The notes below the pieces were generated by a model. The model did not search any database. It worked only from the letters and a program-made list of their open reading frames with translations, and was not told the origin of the DNA. The translations under genes were made by a program, and so were the position numbers. From the NCBI GenBank assembly GCA_920105625.2, contig CAKKTE020000077.1, positions 1,488,001 to 1,552,000 of the forward strand: a DNA stretch of 64,000 nucleotides, given 5' to 3'. The stretch comes from Clusia tigrina. Lineage: Eukaryota; Arthropoda; Insecta; Diptera; Clusiidae. Shown piece after piece: positions 30,013-40,040 of the stretch (the stretch's first letter is position 1; each line of letters opens with the position of its first letter).

Positions 30013-32100
30013 TGTGAGGAGCAAATTTTAGGCGTAAATTTGCCCCTACATATTTAGTTTTGCCATAACGCCCCAAATGTGTATATTTAAAATAGGGGCC
30101 AAGTGCTTAAACAACCAGCCCTAAAATATATACGTTAATAGTTCTAAGAATTTGGCACCTCCCACTTTCATTGCTAAAGCCACACGCACAACCGCCATCA
30201 TATTTAGTGCAGCAGCCATCATACAAGTGAGTCTAAGACACCTCCCACCATAGTAATGCTACCAACAACAAGTGTTATACTCTGCATTGTGAGGACAGAA
30301 GACACAGCCACAATTAAGTCAGACAGTGGAACCCTGTGATAAGCGACGAAAAACATGGAACGAAGTCAACAACGCAAGATAACACAGGAGAATGTCACAC
30401 AAACAATTGTGCAACCGGCTGACCACAGTTAAAATAATATGAATTTACAACAACAGTGCCCAACGCACTGATATGAATTTACAACAACAGTGCCCAACGC
30501 ACTGATATGAATTTACAACAACAGTGCCTAACGCAATGTTACAAATTTACAAGAGATCGCGACAGAAGTTGCCGACTGTATTAGTTCGGAAAATAACCCA
30601 CTAACAACACCCAAAAACGAAGGCCAAGCACAAAGTGGAACACGACAGACCGATCGCTAAGCACACCAACAGGCCGGACAAAGCATAAAGAGGAGAAGCA
30701 GAATTAAATATCCAATATTTAATATTTTTAAATATTTTATGCCATCGATATAAAATATCAACAAAGTGCTGAAGGTGGCCGAAGGACAAATAGCAACAAC
30801 AACAAACTACACAAGGAACAATAACAAGGTAAATCATCACAACAACAACACAACATTGAAGGTGGCCCAAGGGCAAAAAACTTACAAGAACAACAGCGGA
30901 AAACAACAACAATGTGCTGAAGGTGGGCCAAGGTCAAATTCAAACGAGAAGAACAATGCGGGAAACCGTAGCAGCATGCCACAACAAGCTACAGTTCCCG
31001 CACAACAACAATATTGGATGATCTACACTAAATCTGGAGCATAAAAGCAGGAGCAACTGGCAACCCAGCCTCTTTCTTTCATTCGGCATCAGGCAGACGA
31101 GACGCTCTTTCTTTCATTAGGCATCAGGCAGAGGAGACGCTCTTTCTTTATTTCGGCATCAGGCAGACAAGACGGTTGTTTCTTTCAGCATCAGGCAGAC
31201 CAGACGCATCGTACTAAACAGAGTTATACACACTGACAAACGCAACAGAAGCTAAGGGAATCAAGATGAGATTATGGTTTATAATCGATTCTCTGCTAGA
31301 AACCCACACTGACAAACGCAACAGAAGCTAGGGGAATCTAGAGGAGATTATGGTTTATAATCGATTCTCTGCTAGAGACCCACACTGACAAACGCAACAG
31401 AAGCTAGGGTAATCTAGAGGATATTATGGTTTATAATCGATTCTCTGCTAGAAACCCACACTGACAAACGCAATAGAAGCTAGGGGAATCTAGAGGAGAT
31501 TATGGTTTATAATCGATTCTCTGCTAGAAAGCCACACTGACGAACGCTACAGAAGCTAGGGGAATCTAGAGGAGATTATGGTTTATAATCGATTCTCTGC
31601 TAGAAACCCACACTGACAAACGCAACACAAGCTTGGGGAATCTAGAGGAGATTATGGTTTATAATCGATTCTCTGCTAGAAACCCATACTGACAAACGCT
31701 ACAGAAGCTAGGGGAATCTAGAGGAGATTATGGTTTATAATCGATTCTCTGCTAGAAACCCATACTGACAAACGCTACAGAAGCTAGGGGAATCTAGAGG
31801 AGATTATGGTTTATAATCGATTCTCTGCTAGAAACCCACACTGACAAACGCTACAGAAGCTAGGGGAATCTAGACGAGATTATGGTTTATAATCGATTCT
31901 CTGCTAGAAACCCACACTGACAAACGCTACAGAAGCTCGGGGGACATACAGTTCAGCTGTGTCCGTATTTAAGTTTTTAAAATTAATAAATAAATAAAAT
32001 AATTAAATCAACGTAAACAAGCTTTGAATACTTTAGAGATTTTCTGTAAACGACTCCTGGAAATCCGGCGAGCTTACCCCGGCGAAAACGAGTCGTTACA
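30013..32100 (+). repeat. OSV copy 3 3' LTR
   Basis: 2088 bases, 151 longer than the 5' LTR, almost exactly two 76-bp units. It has four CGGCATCAGGCAGA words instead of three. Private changes relative to the 5' LTR include TTTGCCCC for TGTGCCCC near its start and CCAAATGTG for CCAAACGTG. Ends GAGTCGTTACA at 32100. Confidence 0.95.
31234..31932 (+). repeat. 76-bp hairpin minisatellite, 9 units
   Basis: TGAC(A/G)AACGC recurs at 76-base steps from 31234 to 31918. Several units carry single changes in or near the arms (for example AGATGAGATT near 31264, AGGATATTATGG near 31417). Confidence 0.95.
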
Positions 32101-32104
32101 AAAC

Positions 32105-32649
32105 TTACATTTCTTCCATTTTATTCGTAATCCATGTTGCGCCGCTACCTGCAAGACCACACGTAGCTTGCGTATACCGTCTTCTTCATCCTTTGAATAA
32201 ATAATTACGTATCCATATACATCTGCATGATGTTTTCACGAACTAATTTCCAAAAAACGTGATTTATAAAGCGTAAGAATATACGTGGAGAATTACAGAA
32301 ACCAAAGGGTGCTCTGTTAAATTCAAAAACTCCGTCTCTGGTAATGAACGCTGTATTATTTTTGGACTCTTCGCTTTTAGGGACGTGGAAGAATGCGTTT
32401 TCGAGGTCCAATGTGGTAAAATTCTTGCGCTCTCCAACGATTCAACCACTTCCTCCATCAATGGCACTGAAAATACGTCCTTCTGTGCTTGTTAAGATCG
32501 CGATAATCGACACAGACGCGCTTGCTTCCATCTTTTTTATTCGCGACAACTACCCGACTGCAAAATTCTGAGTTTGATGGCCTTATTATTCCATTTTTTA
32601 GCCAATCTTCCACCTGGTCACTTACTGCCTTCTGCTCCGGCAACGGCAA
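32105..32649 (-). pseudogene. G2 reverse transcriptase fingers and palm
   Basis: Read leftwards: QKAVSDQVEDWLKNGIIRPS, CSRVVVANKKDGSKRVCVDY (to about 32480), then MDLENAFFHVPKSEESK, FEFNRAPFGFCNSPRIF and MQMYMDT. A one-base loss falls in the second half of the YMDD box at about 32212, so the frame breaks in the catalytic motif. The gene resumes as YSKDEEDGIRKL up to the OSV insertion and continues at 23592. A deletion of about 30 codons around 32455-32470 also shifts frames. Confidence 0.85.
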
Positions 32650-33164
32650 TCTTCTCGGTGTCTTATAATTCGTTCATCGATTAATATAATTTTCATGTTT
32701 ATCGGGCTTATTGTATCTTTGTTAGGTTTGTATTGTTCGACAATTTCTTCTATTTGTTTCTGATGTTTTATTGGCGCTTCAAATTTCTCTGTGTTGATCA
32801 TAATATTCATTATTGAATGTTCATAGCTGTCATCGAGAAAACTTTTGAGCGTATACCCCTTTTCACTATAATCGTAACTGCATTTGCCTATGTAATCGAA
32901 GCCTAAGATGACTTCATATTTCGATACATTGTTCGGAACAACCACAAAATTATGCATACACTTCAAATTGTCGACAGTAATTTCAGCTTCAAAAATGCCG
33001 ATTGCTTTTAGCTTAACATTTCCTATGCCTGTCACACCGTTTTCGTATTTCCTTAAATCCGCGTTTATGCTTTTCGCAGTTTTTTCATTCATAACCGATA
33101 TTTCTGCGCCGCTGTCAACTAAACCAAACAAATTTTCATAGTTTATTTTGATCTGCTTTAACAT
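32622..33164 (-). pseudogene. G2 protease
   Basis: A 180-codon frame with the active-site box FGLVDSGAEISVMNE at about residue 16 and VILGFDYIGKC at about residue 90, the retropepsin pattern. It continues toward the RT linker (KHQKQIEEIVEQYKPNK). It overlaps the gag end by a few bases and the RT start by 28, in different frames, where the frame was lost. Confidence 0.85.
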
Positions 33165-33800
33165 TTTTTCGTGACGTTCGTGTACATTGACGATATTAAC
33201 TTCATTTGCTTTATTTTATTTTCTTTTATTTCAGTTGCTTTCATATTCTGAGGGCAGTTTTTCGAAGTGTGGTTTGATCCGTTACAGCGAAAACATTTTG
33301 TTGGTGCTTTACACTCGCTCTTTTCATGTTTCGTAGAGCCGCAGTTAAGGCAATGGGCACGCTTTGTGCTTTTGTTGTTATTTTCCTTTTTAACGTGTTG
33401 TTCTTTTTGTTTCATTTTATTTTGCGCCATCGACTCGTAAATTTCTAATTGTTTCCTAAGTTCTGTAAAGTTTTCCGCGGTGTAAAACAAAAATTTGTTT
33501 TCCGTTCTTTCACTTATTCCATCTACTATGTAGCGTATTACCGATTTTTCGTCCAATTTCCCGTACGCACCTAGCCGTCGCATATGCAATATGTACTCAT
33601 GCATACTTTCTTCGATTTGCTGTTTCGTCTCTTGCATCTGCTTGTGAATATCCGCGCTTTAAATTCCCGTTGAAACTCTTTTGTATCTTCTTCTTTCAGT
33701 GATTTATAATCGTTGACATATACTGCATCGATAAAAACTTTTGCTGTTTTTGTCATTTTGCGTCTGGCAAAACGTATTTTTGACTTTCGCTCCACTTATA
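33158..33800 (-). pseudogene. G2 gag core and zinc knuckles
   Basis: 33158-33637 encodes MHEYILHMRRLGAYG, VIRYIVDGISERTEN, FTELRKQLEIYESMAQN and two CCHC knuckles, CLNCGSTKHEKSEC and CFRCNGSNHTSKNC, then a tail that overlaps protease. A frameshift near 33640 separates it from KVFIDAVYVNDYKSLKEEDT (33571-33795). The knuckle spacing matches the gag of G3 at 56500. Confidence 0.85.
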
Positions 33801-34077
33801 CGCTACGGCACATTTTTCGAAATTGTTGACCCATTCCTCTATGCTTTCTGTTGACATAGCCGCTTGCTGTTCCTCTTCCTTTGCAAATTTTAGTGTGAGA
33901 AGTCTAATCAATTCGCCCATTTCTGCCATTTCACTGCTGCTTTTTTCTCTTATATTCGTTGTTGCCGTTGTTTCTGTGTTATTCTCCTTTGCGCTTTCGT
34001 TATCGTTATTTGTACTTACTGTAGTTATACCTTCCTTTGTTGTTTCGTTTTGAGCATTAAAAAAAACGTCACCTTCG
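33801..34077 (-). pseudogene. G2 gag N-terminal part, left of Transib-like insertion
   Basis: Minus-strand frame through EEWVNNFEKCAVAYKW, LIRLLTLKFAKEEEQQAAM, and an acidic/Asn/Thr-rich stretch up to FFNAQNETTK. The Transib-like element interrupts it at 34078; the first ~25 codons lie at 35614-35693. Discounting one CTTCG copy the frame is continuous. Confidence 0.75.
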
Positions 34078-35613
34078 CACAGTGTGAGATATAGTCAATC
34101 TAGCATCTCAAAATTAATTTTTATATGAAGTTTTAGAGATATGAACTTGAAATTTGGCACGATCGTTAAGGAGATTATAAGCTTCAATATGGTGAAAGAT
34201 AACTAGTTCCAACTAGTGTCAAAGGGGACTAGTTCCGAACTATCCTCAAAAACACTAGTTGGGGACAATTTTTTTTTACACATTTATATTCAAAATTTCT
34301 TTTTTTTTCTCTTCTAACTAAAACTTGTCGATATATTGATATAAATACCCACATACAACCATTTCTATAAAATGCTTCAAGTTTCGAACTTTAGTTTTCG
34401 ATGATTCTTTGCAAATGAGAAAAATAAAAAGTTAATGTTGTTTCAATGTTAAATTTATTGATATCTAAAACATAATAAAGAGGAAAAATTAATTATTGCT
34501 CACTTGATAAATTTTCGTCTACGATCATGGCCAGTGCTTGATCTGGTGTAAGACTTTTCTTTTCAGTAATGCTTACCCTTGCTCTTTTTATAGCTGTACC
34601 ACTCGAAGGGGATGCAGCCGACAACTCTTTGACAATGTTTGCTTAGTCTCTTTTTCCACAGGATCTCAGATGCATTGCGGTAGCCATAGTTAATTTTTCC
34701 GAAGCTACATTTGATATTAACTCTTTGCATTTCCGTTTTTGTGTACTCGAAGCACTTTCAGCAAACTCTTTTTCTCGCCCTCTGCGTTGCGGTATTTGTT
34801 TTGAAGTTGATGGTGCGTGATCAAGAGCAAAATCAACAGCAGAAATTTTTGAACTTAGGCCAAATAGCATTGTCATGCATAAATCTTGCTTTATCACGGT
34901 GAGATTTGCTCCATCGCGATTGAAATTGGAAGCGAAGCTTTTTTATACGATCTTTAATTTTGGCATCGTCAACATCTGGTCCAAAAATTGATATAACGTG
35001 CTTTTCGACCGCTTCTGTTTTTTCGCTTTTCACCTTGCTCAACCAAATCCAAAATAGCTCCTCTCGCGATATTTCACTCATACTAAAAAAAGGCAAAAAA
35101 TGGGAAGGATTTTATTTTTAAAATTTGTTTTGGGCACATTAACAAAGATTCTGCTGGCATTCCCATCACGAAACTCGGTGAGACTTGGAAGTTCTAGTCT
35201 ATCAAAGATTTGAAAGCTTTAATATTTGTCTTACCTTTTAGGTGGTTATAAAACAATTTTTTCAAAATACTTGAGTGCAAAAATAAATATTGTATAAAAC
35301 AAAAATTTTAAGTTTAAGTAATAACCTTCAATACAAAAAATATTTTAGGCCAAAAAAAACCACTCACAACTTCGACGTGATCACTCAAATTTTTGTGATC
35401 AATGCAAGCTTGCAAATCAATTGTTGGATGCTATGCAATTGCACGTGTTTGATAGCTGTTATCACGCCAATAACATTTTTTTATTCTCTTTTGTGTTTGT
35501 TTTCGTAACAATTGGGGTCTCTTCTCACGTAAAAAAAAAATATGAGCGAGTTACGAAAACATTTTTTTTGAATTTCGAGATGCTAGATTGACTAAATCTC
35601 ACACTGTGCTTCG
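34073..35613 (-). mobile_element. Transib-like DNA transposon, internally deleted (TSD CTTCG)
   Basis: 34078-35608 (1531 bases) is bounded by inverted repeats of about 38 bases starting CACAGTGTGAGAT and ending CTC(A/G)AAATT, with two mismatches, and flanked by CTTCG (34073-34077, 35609-35613). Established knowledge: Transib transposons have 5-bp duplications and CACWRTG-type ends, and the V(D)J heptamer is CACAGTG. A minus-strand TPase-like N-terminal region is inside; the catalytic part is missing. Superfamily assignment is inferred from the ends. Confidence 0.7.
34515..35096 (-). pseudogene. N-terminal part of transposase-like protein in the Transib-like element
   Basis: ATG-containing frame from about 35096: ISREELFWIWLSKVKSEKTE, IFGPDVDDAKIKDRIKKLRF, WSKSHRDKARFMHDN; after a frame change, PQRRGREKEFAESASSTQKR, SNVASEKLTMATAMHLRSCG (to 34643), and after another, KKSLTPDQALAMIVDENLSS to about 34500. 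The pattern (GRxxKxF, then KRR/KxKEL, then LTPDQALA) recalls the N-terminal region of a widespread invertebrate transposase-like family. No catalytic DDE region remains. Confidence 0.55.
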
Positions 35614-35693
35614 TCGTCCTCTACTCGCGTTGACTTTGTCTTTGACCTTAAAAAGTACTCTTTTTGTTGTTCTATACTCATTATGCGGCCCAT
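35614..35693 (-). pseudogene. G2 gag first codons
   Basis: Between the two DNA transposons. Minus-strand sequence reads SIEQQKEYFLRSKTKSTRVE from just after the ATG whose region carries the MITE target TTA. The short piece proves that both transposons landed in G2 gag. Confidence 0.7.
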
Positions 35694-36219
35694 AGACGAT
35701 ACATCATGATCATACTCATTCGTGTACGTGTTGAATGAAGCTCCGCTACAGACGAGTGATCAAAATCGAAGATCATCATTTTTTCATAGTCGTCGTTGAG
35801 TGAGGTTGTCATGTCTCTGTCGGATGACGAAGTTTTGTGTGCGCTAGCGCTTGTACTGTGCAAGGAAAAATTGTAAAAAAAATAAAAAAAAGATTTTGAA
35901 TGAAAGAAAGGTACAAACGAAATAGTACAATAGCATTCAAGGGACTCCAGCAGAACGCATTTTTATTATTTTTATCCGCACACATCTTCACACGTTGGCA
36001 GTCAAACTCAAATGAGCAACATTTGCGTGTAAATTGCCCACAAACGACAATCATCCATTCATCATCAATCTAAATGATTTAGATTTTCGACGATAAGTCA
36101 GTGATCACAGCGAGATCATGCCTGTTTGACACATACATGCATATTTTCTCTCTTTTTCACACATACTATTATACGAGTATATGAGTACGATCATGATGTA
36201 TCGTCTATGGGCCGCATTA
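35691..36219. mobile_element. Harbinger-like MITE (TSD TTA)
   Basis: 35694-36216 (523 bases) has inverted repeats TGCGGCCCATAGACGATACA continuing to about 35 bases with one mismatch, flanked by TTA (35691-35693, 36217-36219). A 3-bp TWA duplication is typical of PIF/Harbinger. It contains no coding frame of note, so it would depend on a transposase elsewhere. Confidence 0.75.
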
Positions 36220-36374
36220 AACCGAGTTCCGCATTTTGACCTTTAAAGTCCCGATTTTCCGAACACACCACAACTTCTGCTGATCACGTATAAATTTGGA
36301 CTTTTTACTTTATTTTTTTGGAGCACGGTTTTACTCCCAAGTTTTACTTTTTTACGGTTCTTTTATTTCTCGGA

Positions 36375-36546
36375 CGGTTGAGCCCCCCTGAAAGCCGATA
36401 AAGACAATTATATTTAAACGATAGGTTTATATTATAAAAATGAAAAACTAAAAGATTATAAAAATGAAAAATTTAAGGATTATAAAAAAGGTAGCAAATA
36501 TTAATTGCTTCCGTTAACGACCGGCGACAACTTCGTTTGCGACTGA

Positions 36547-36560
<14 letters not shown>
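36375..36560 (-). repeat. G2 primer-site region and probable 5' LTR
   Basis: On the minus strand GGGGGGCTCAACCG (36375-36388) corresponds to GGGGGCTTAACCGG in G3 at about 57737-57752, probably the primer site. The LTR would run from about 36389 (…CTTTCA) to TGAGAGAGAGAG next to the TA tract. The LTR edges are tentative. Confidence 0.45.

Positions 36561-36625
<65 letters not shown>
36560..36625. repeat. (TA)n microsatellite
   Basis: About 65 bases of uninterrupted TA dinucleotides between the presumed G2 5' LTR and the copia remnant. Confidence 0.95.
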
Positions 36626-36626
<1 letters not shown>

Positions 36627-36663
36627 AAAATTACCGGTGAAAACATTAAAATTTAGCTGCTAG

Positions 36664-37339
36664 ATGGAGACTAAAACAGCAAACGGTGGAAGTGCATTTT
36701 TAAGTGTGAAGAAAAAATACCCTAAACTTAACAAACAAAATCTAAAGTGCTATAATTGTGGACGAAAAGGCCATTTTAGTAAATATTGCAATGAGCATAA
36801 AAAAACTTGGCCAAAATTTAAGCAATACCAATGGTCGGAAGGTAGCCTTTAGTGCTTACGTGTCGTATAAAAACGAGCAAGATCAAAATGAGTGGTACAT
36901 CGACAGTGGTGCATCCAAACACATGACACCCTATAAAAACAAATTTAATTGTCTAAGCGTGTCCCCTGTTCAAGAAATCATAACTGCAAATAACGAAAGA
37001 ATGACTGTTGAAGGCATCGGCAATGTCAAGTTTTCCTTGGGACATACTGAAATCGAAATGAAAGAAGTATTGTTTGTTCCTCAACTAACCTCTAATTTGC
37101 TATCAGTTTCACAAATACTTGAAAACGGGAATAAAGTTGTTTTTAACAAAGGCCAATGTCAAATATTCGATCGAAGTAACGAGCTAGTCGCCGAAGCTGA
37201 CGGTTCCGCCGGCGTGTTTAAGTTTCGCGTAGAATCGGTTTCGTGCTTGCTCGCCAATGCAAAAGTGGATGTGATGAAGTGGCATCGTCGCCTTGGCCAC
37301 TTGAACTATAATGTTTATAAATGTTTTAAAAAAGGGTAA
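36664..37339 (+). pseudogene. Copia gag end, protease and pre-integrase domain
   Basis: CYNCGRKGHFSKYC is a CCHC knuckle about 29 codons after ATG 36664. After a frameshift the frame 36758-37339 holds the protease box WYIDSGASKHMTPYK (about residue 47), LLSVSQILENGNKVVF and the GAG-pre-integrase motif MKWHRRLGHLNYN. Frame is lost at 37337; CEACHNGKLSRF follows in another frame, completing the HHCC region. Confidence 0.85.
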
Positions 37340-38449
37340 TGTAGTCGACTTTAATGGAGATGCAAGCATATTAGCCAAATGCGAGGCCTGTCACAATGGC
37401 AAGCTATCACGATTCTCTATTTAATAAAACAGAAATCCGAAGTTGCCGATTGCTTCAAAAGCTTTAAGCGGTATGCCGAAAAACAGTGCGATAAAAGCAT
37501 TAAAGTAATACGCACGGACAACGGGACCGAATTTGTCGGCGAGCAGTTTGATTCGCTCTGTCGTTCGTTCGGCATATTACACCAAAAATCAGCTGCTTAC
37601 ACTCCCCAGCAAAACGGAGTCGCCGAACGATACAACCGTACGATTGTAGAACGTGCCAAATGCATGTTATTTGATGCTGACTTTTCTAAATCGTATTGGG
37701 GAGAGGCGGTAGATACGGCGGTATATATTATAAACCGTTCACCTAGTTCAGCATTAAATGGGCAAATTCCGGAAAAGCTGTGGACAGGTCGTGACGTCGA
37801 TTTAAATGGAATACGAATTTTTGAATCTCCCGTGATGGTTCACATACCTAAACAACACAGACACAAATGGGATCCAAAGGCGCAGAAGCTGATGTTTGTT
37901 GGGTATAGCGACTTGACAAAAGGGTACCGTTGTCTTAATCCACAAACGAAGAAAATTACAACGAGCCGCGATGTAGTCTTCATGGAAACCGAGCCCAGAA
38001 TCGTTTCATTTGTTCCAGTCGATGTTGAAGACGATTCACCTTCAGTGAGGGCATTGGAAGAAAAACACAAAGCTGTAAAGAGCGAAGACTTTGATGAAGA
38101 CGCAAGCGAAGAGACTTGCGACGATGCTACAGACGATACGTTCGTTCCAGACATTGAAATATCGATACTAGAATCATTGCGAACATCAACGAGGCCTGCT
38201 GTTCCGCGCGACTTCGGCAGTCAGGGTTATGTTACGCATTTCGCAGCAACAAGAGACACGTGTGACGATCCACTCACTGTACACGAAGCTTTGTCTAACG
38301 CCGACTGCGAAAGCTGGAAGTCCGCTATGCAATGCGAGTTAAGCTCTCACGCCGAAAATCAAACATGGGCTATATGCAATCTGCCTGTTAATCGAAAGGC
38401 GATTAAATCAAAGTGGGTTTTTTCGCACAAAACGCAACGAAAAAGGTAA
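37340..38449 (+). pseudogene. Copia integrase and RT N-terminus
   Basis: The frame 37379-38449 has KQKSEVADCFKSFKRY, VIRTDNGTEFVGEQF (second catalytic Asp) and YTPQQNGVAERYNRTIVERA (catalytic Glu), then KLWTGRDVDLNGIRIF, an acidic linker and AMQCELSSHAENQTWAICNL, the start of RT. The segment expected to carry the first catalytic Asp (between the zinc region and KQKSEV) is deleted near 37423, so integrase is dead. A frameshift ends it at 38447. Confidence 0.85.
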
Positions 38450-38927
38450 CGTTATTCGCTATAAAGCTCGCCTTGTTGCCAAAGGTTGTTCCCAGCAATT
38501 CGGGATAGACTACAGCGAAACCTTCTCCCCTGTAGTGCGCTACACGTCGATACGCTATTTGATCGCTCTATCCGTCAAACTGGGGCTCAAAATTGATCAG
38601 TTAGACGCTGTCACCGCATACCTACAAAGCCACTTGACGGAAGAAATTTTTATAGAGCTGCCCGATGGCTGCGGTGAAAACAGCGGAAAAATTTGCAAAT
38701 TACGCAAAGCTATCTACGGGCTAAAGCAAAGTGGCCGACAGTGGAACCTATTGTTAGATAAAACATTGCGAGATTTCGGTTTGATGAAATCCAAAACAGA
38801 TCCCTGCGTTTACTTCAGACACGACGCAAAACTAATGCCATATATGTTGACGACATACTCGTTTTTTGGGATGACCCTGCAGTTCGTGATGAATTTGTGC
38901 GTCAACTTACCACAACATTCAAGATGA
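38450..38927 (+). pseudogene. Copia reverse transcriptase palm
   Basis: YKARLVAKGCSQQFGIDYSE, ETFSPVVRYTSIRYLIALSV, QLDAVTAYLQSHLTEEIFIE, LRKAIYGLKQSGRQWN and KTDPCVYFR follow the Copia RT pattern. Just before the catalytic box the frame slips (38841), so YVDDIL appears only in another frame, joined to VRQLTTTFKMKYMG. One catalytic Asp is in QLDAVTAYLQ. Confidence 0.88.
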
Positions 38928-39805
38928 AGTACATGGGTGTGGCGAAAACTTGTGTTGGTTTCAGTATTACTTATAGCGCAGCAGGAGTTTACTTGGATCA
39001 GCAAAAATACGCTCACGAAATACTGAAACGATTGGAAAATTCGAAGCCGATATCGACGCCAAGTGATATTAACCAAAAGTTATCGCTGAACGACTGCGAC
39101 GAAGAATTGGTAAGCGTACCGTACCAGGAGGCCATAGGGAGTCTGTTATATCTAGCACAGGGCTCGCGGCCTGACATTGCATTTGCAGTTAACGATGTTA
39201 TTCGGTTCAACGCAAAGCATGGAAAACCCCACTGGGCCGCTGTTAAACGAATTTTCAGGTATCTAAATGGCTCTGTTAATTATAAACTTTTTTATAGCGG
39301 CTCTGAAGGTCTCGTGGGTTACTCGGACGCGCACTGGGCGTCCGACATCGATAAGAGGCGCTCTTGTACTGGATATGTCTTTACGCTATGTGGTGGAGCA
39401 ATATCCTGGGGCAGCAAAAGACAACCAACCGTTGCGCTGTCGAGTACCGAGGCGGAGTATATGGCGATGTCGTCGGCTGTGCAGGAAGCAATCTGGCTAC
39501 AACAATTCGGCAAAGAATTGGAGGCGTCGGTTGACCGGAGGCCTATCAAAATTGCCTGCGATAATCAATCAGCGCTAGCTTTGGCTCAAACAGATTCTTT
39601 CCGTGCAAGGTCAAAGCACATTGACGTGCGTCACCACTTTATACGCGACTACATCAATGCTGGGATGTTTGAAGTTTACTATGTCCCAACTGAACAAATG
39701 GTAGCTGATTGCCTAACCAAAGCAGTATCTAGCAACAAAATATTAAATTGTGCCAAAGGAATGGGCATCAAAAATTGTATTGAAAAATTAATGAAAAATA
39801 ATTAG
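38897..39805 (+). pseudogene. Copia RT end and RNase H
   Basis: A 302-codon frame from the RT thumb (MKYMGVAKTCVGFSIT) through YQEAIGSLLYLAQGSRPDIA to the Copia RNase H: GYSDAHWASDIDKRRSCTGY, ALSSTEAEYMAMSSAVQEAI, CDNQSALALAQTDSFRARSK, HIDVRHHFIRDYI and the end motif VADCLTKAVSSNK. This part is intact and stops at TAG 39803-39805. Confidence 0.88.
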
Positions 39806-39893
39806 ACATATGTAATTTACACTTTTCGTAAAAATTTGTTCCTTGAAAAATGAATTGTTATTTTGTATAATTAATTATTCCAATAAGTGAGGG

Positions 39894-40039
39894 TGTTAGA
39901 AATATAACTCTGGCAACCCTATGTAATTTACTTTCTTCTTAACTTCCTACTTTCATTATCCACATATATTATCTCTCTCGCTTCTAAGCCGTTGAATAAA
40001 GCACACGTGAATTCCAAGACTCTGCGTTCTTTCTCAACA
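39894..40039 (+). repeat. Copia 3' LTR
   Basis: Preceded by the purine-rich AAGTGAGGG. TGTTAGAAATATAACTCTGG opens and TTTCTCAACA closes the LTR; TGTT and AACA form the terminal inverted repeat. It contains AATAAA (about 39998). 146 bases is short, as usual for some Copia families. Confidence 0.75.
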
Positions 40040-40040
40040 A

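Larger units (their letters stand above)
23593..32104 (+). mobile_element. OSV copy 3: full-length Osvaldo/Ulysses-like LTR retrotransposon
   Basis: The element proper is 23597-32100 (8504 bases) with two long LTRs, a Lys-type primer site, gag, protease, RT, RNase H, integrase and a purine tract before the 3' LTR. AAAC flanks it (23593-23596 and 32101-32104), and the target is minus-strand G2 pol. LTRs begin TGTGAGG and end GTTACA. The coding part has several stops and a YLDN active site, so it is dead as an autonomous element. Confidence 0.95.
36626..40039 (+). mobile_element. Copia-superfamily retrotransposon, 5' truncated
   Basis: Order gag knuckle, protease, integrase, RT, RNase H (integrase before RT defines Ty1/Copia). 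A 146-bp 3' LTR (39894-40039, TGTTAGAAATAT...TCTCAACA) follows. Most of gag and the 5' LTR are missing. No target duplication can be tested. Flanked by the TA tract and J2. Confidence 0.9.

Noticed and set aside
30601..30912. Repeated Val/Leu/Cys-rich minus-strand frames (also at 11974 and 24185)
   Set aside because: They are antisense of CAA-rich U3 sequence in the LTRs; repetition reflects LTR copies, not a gene family.
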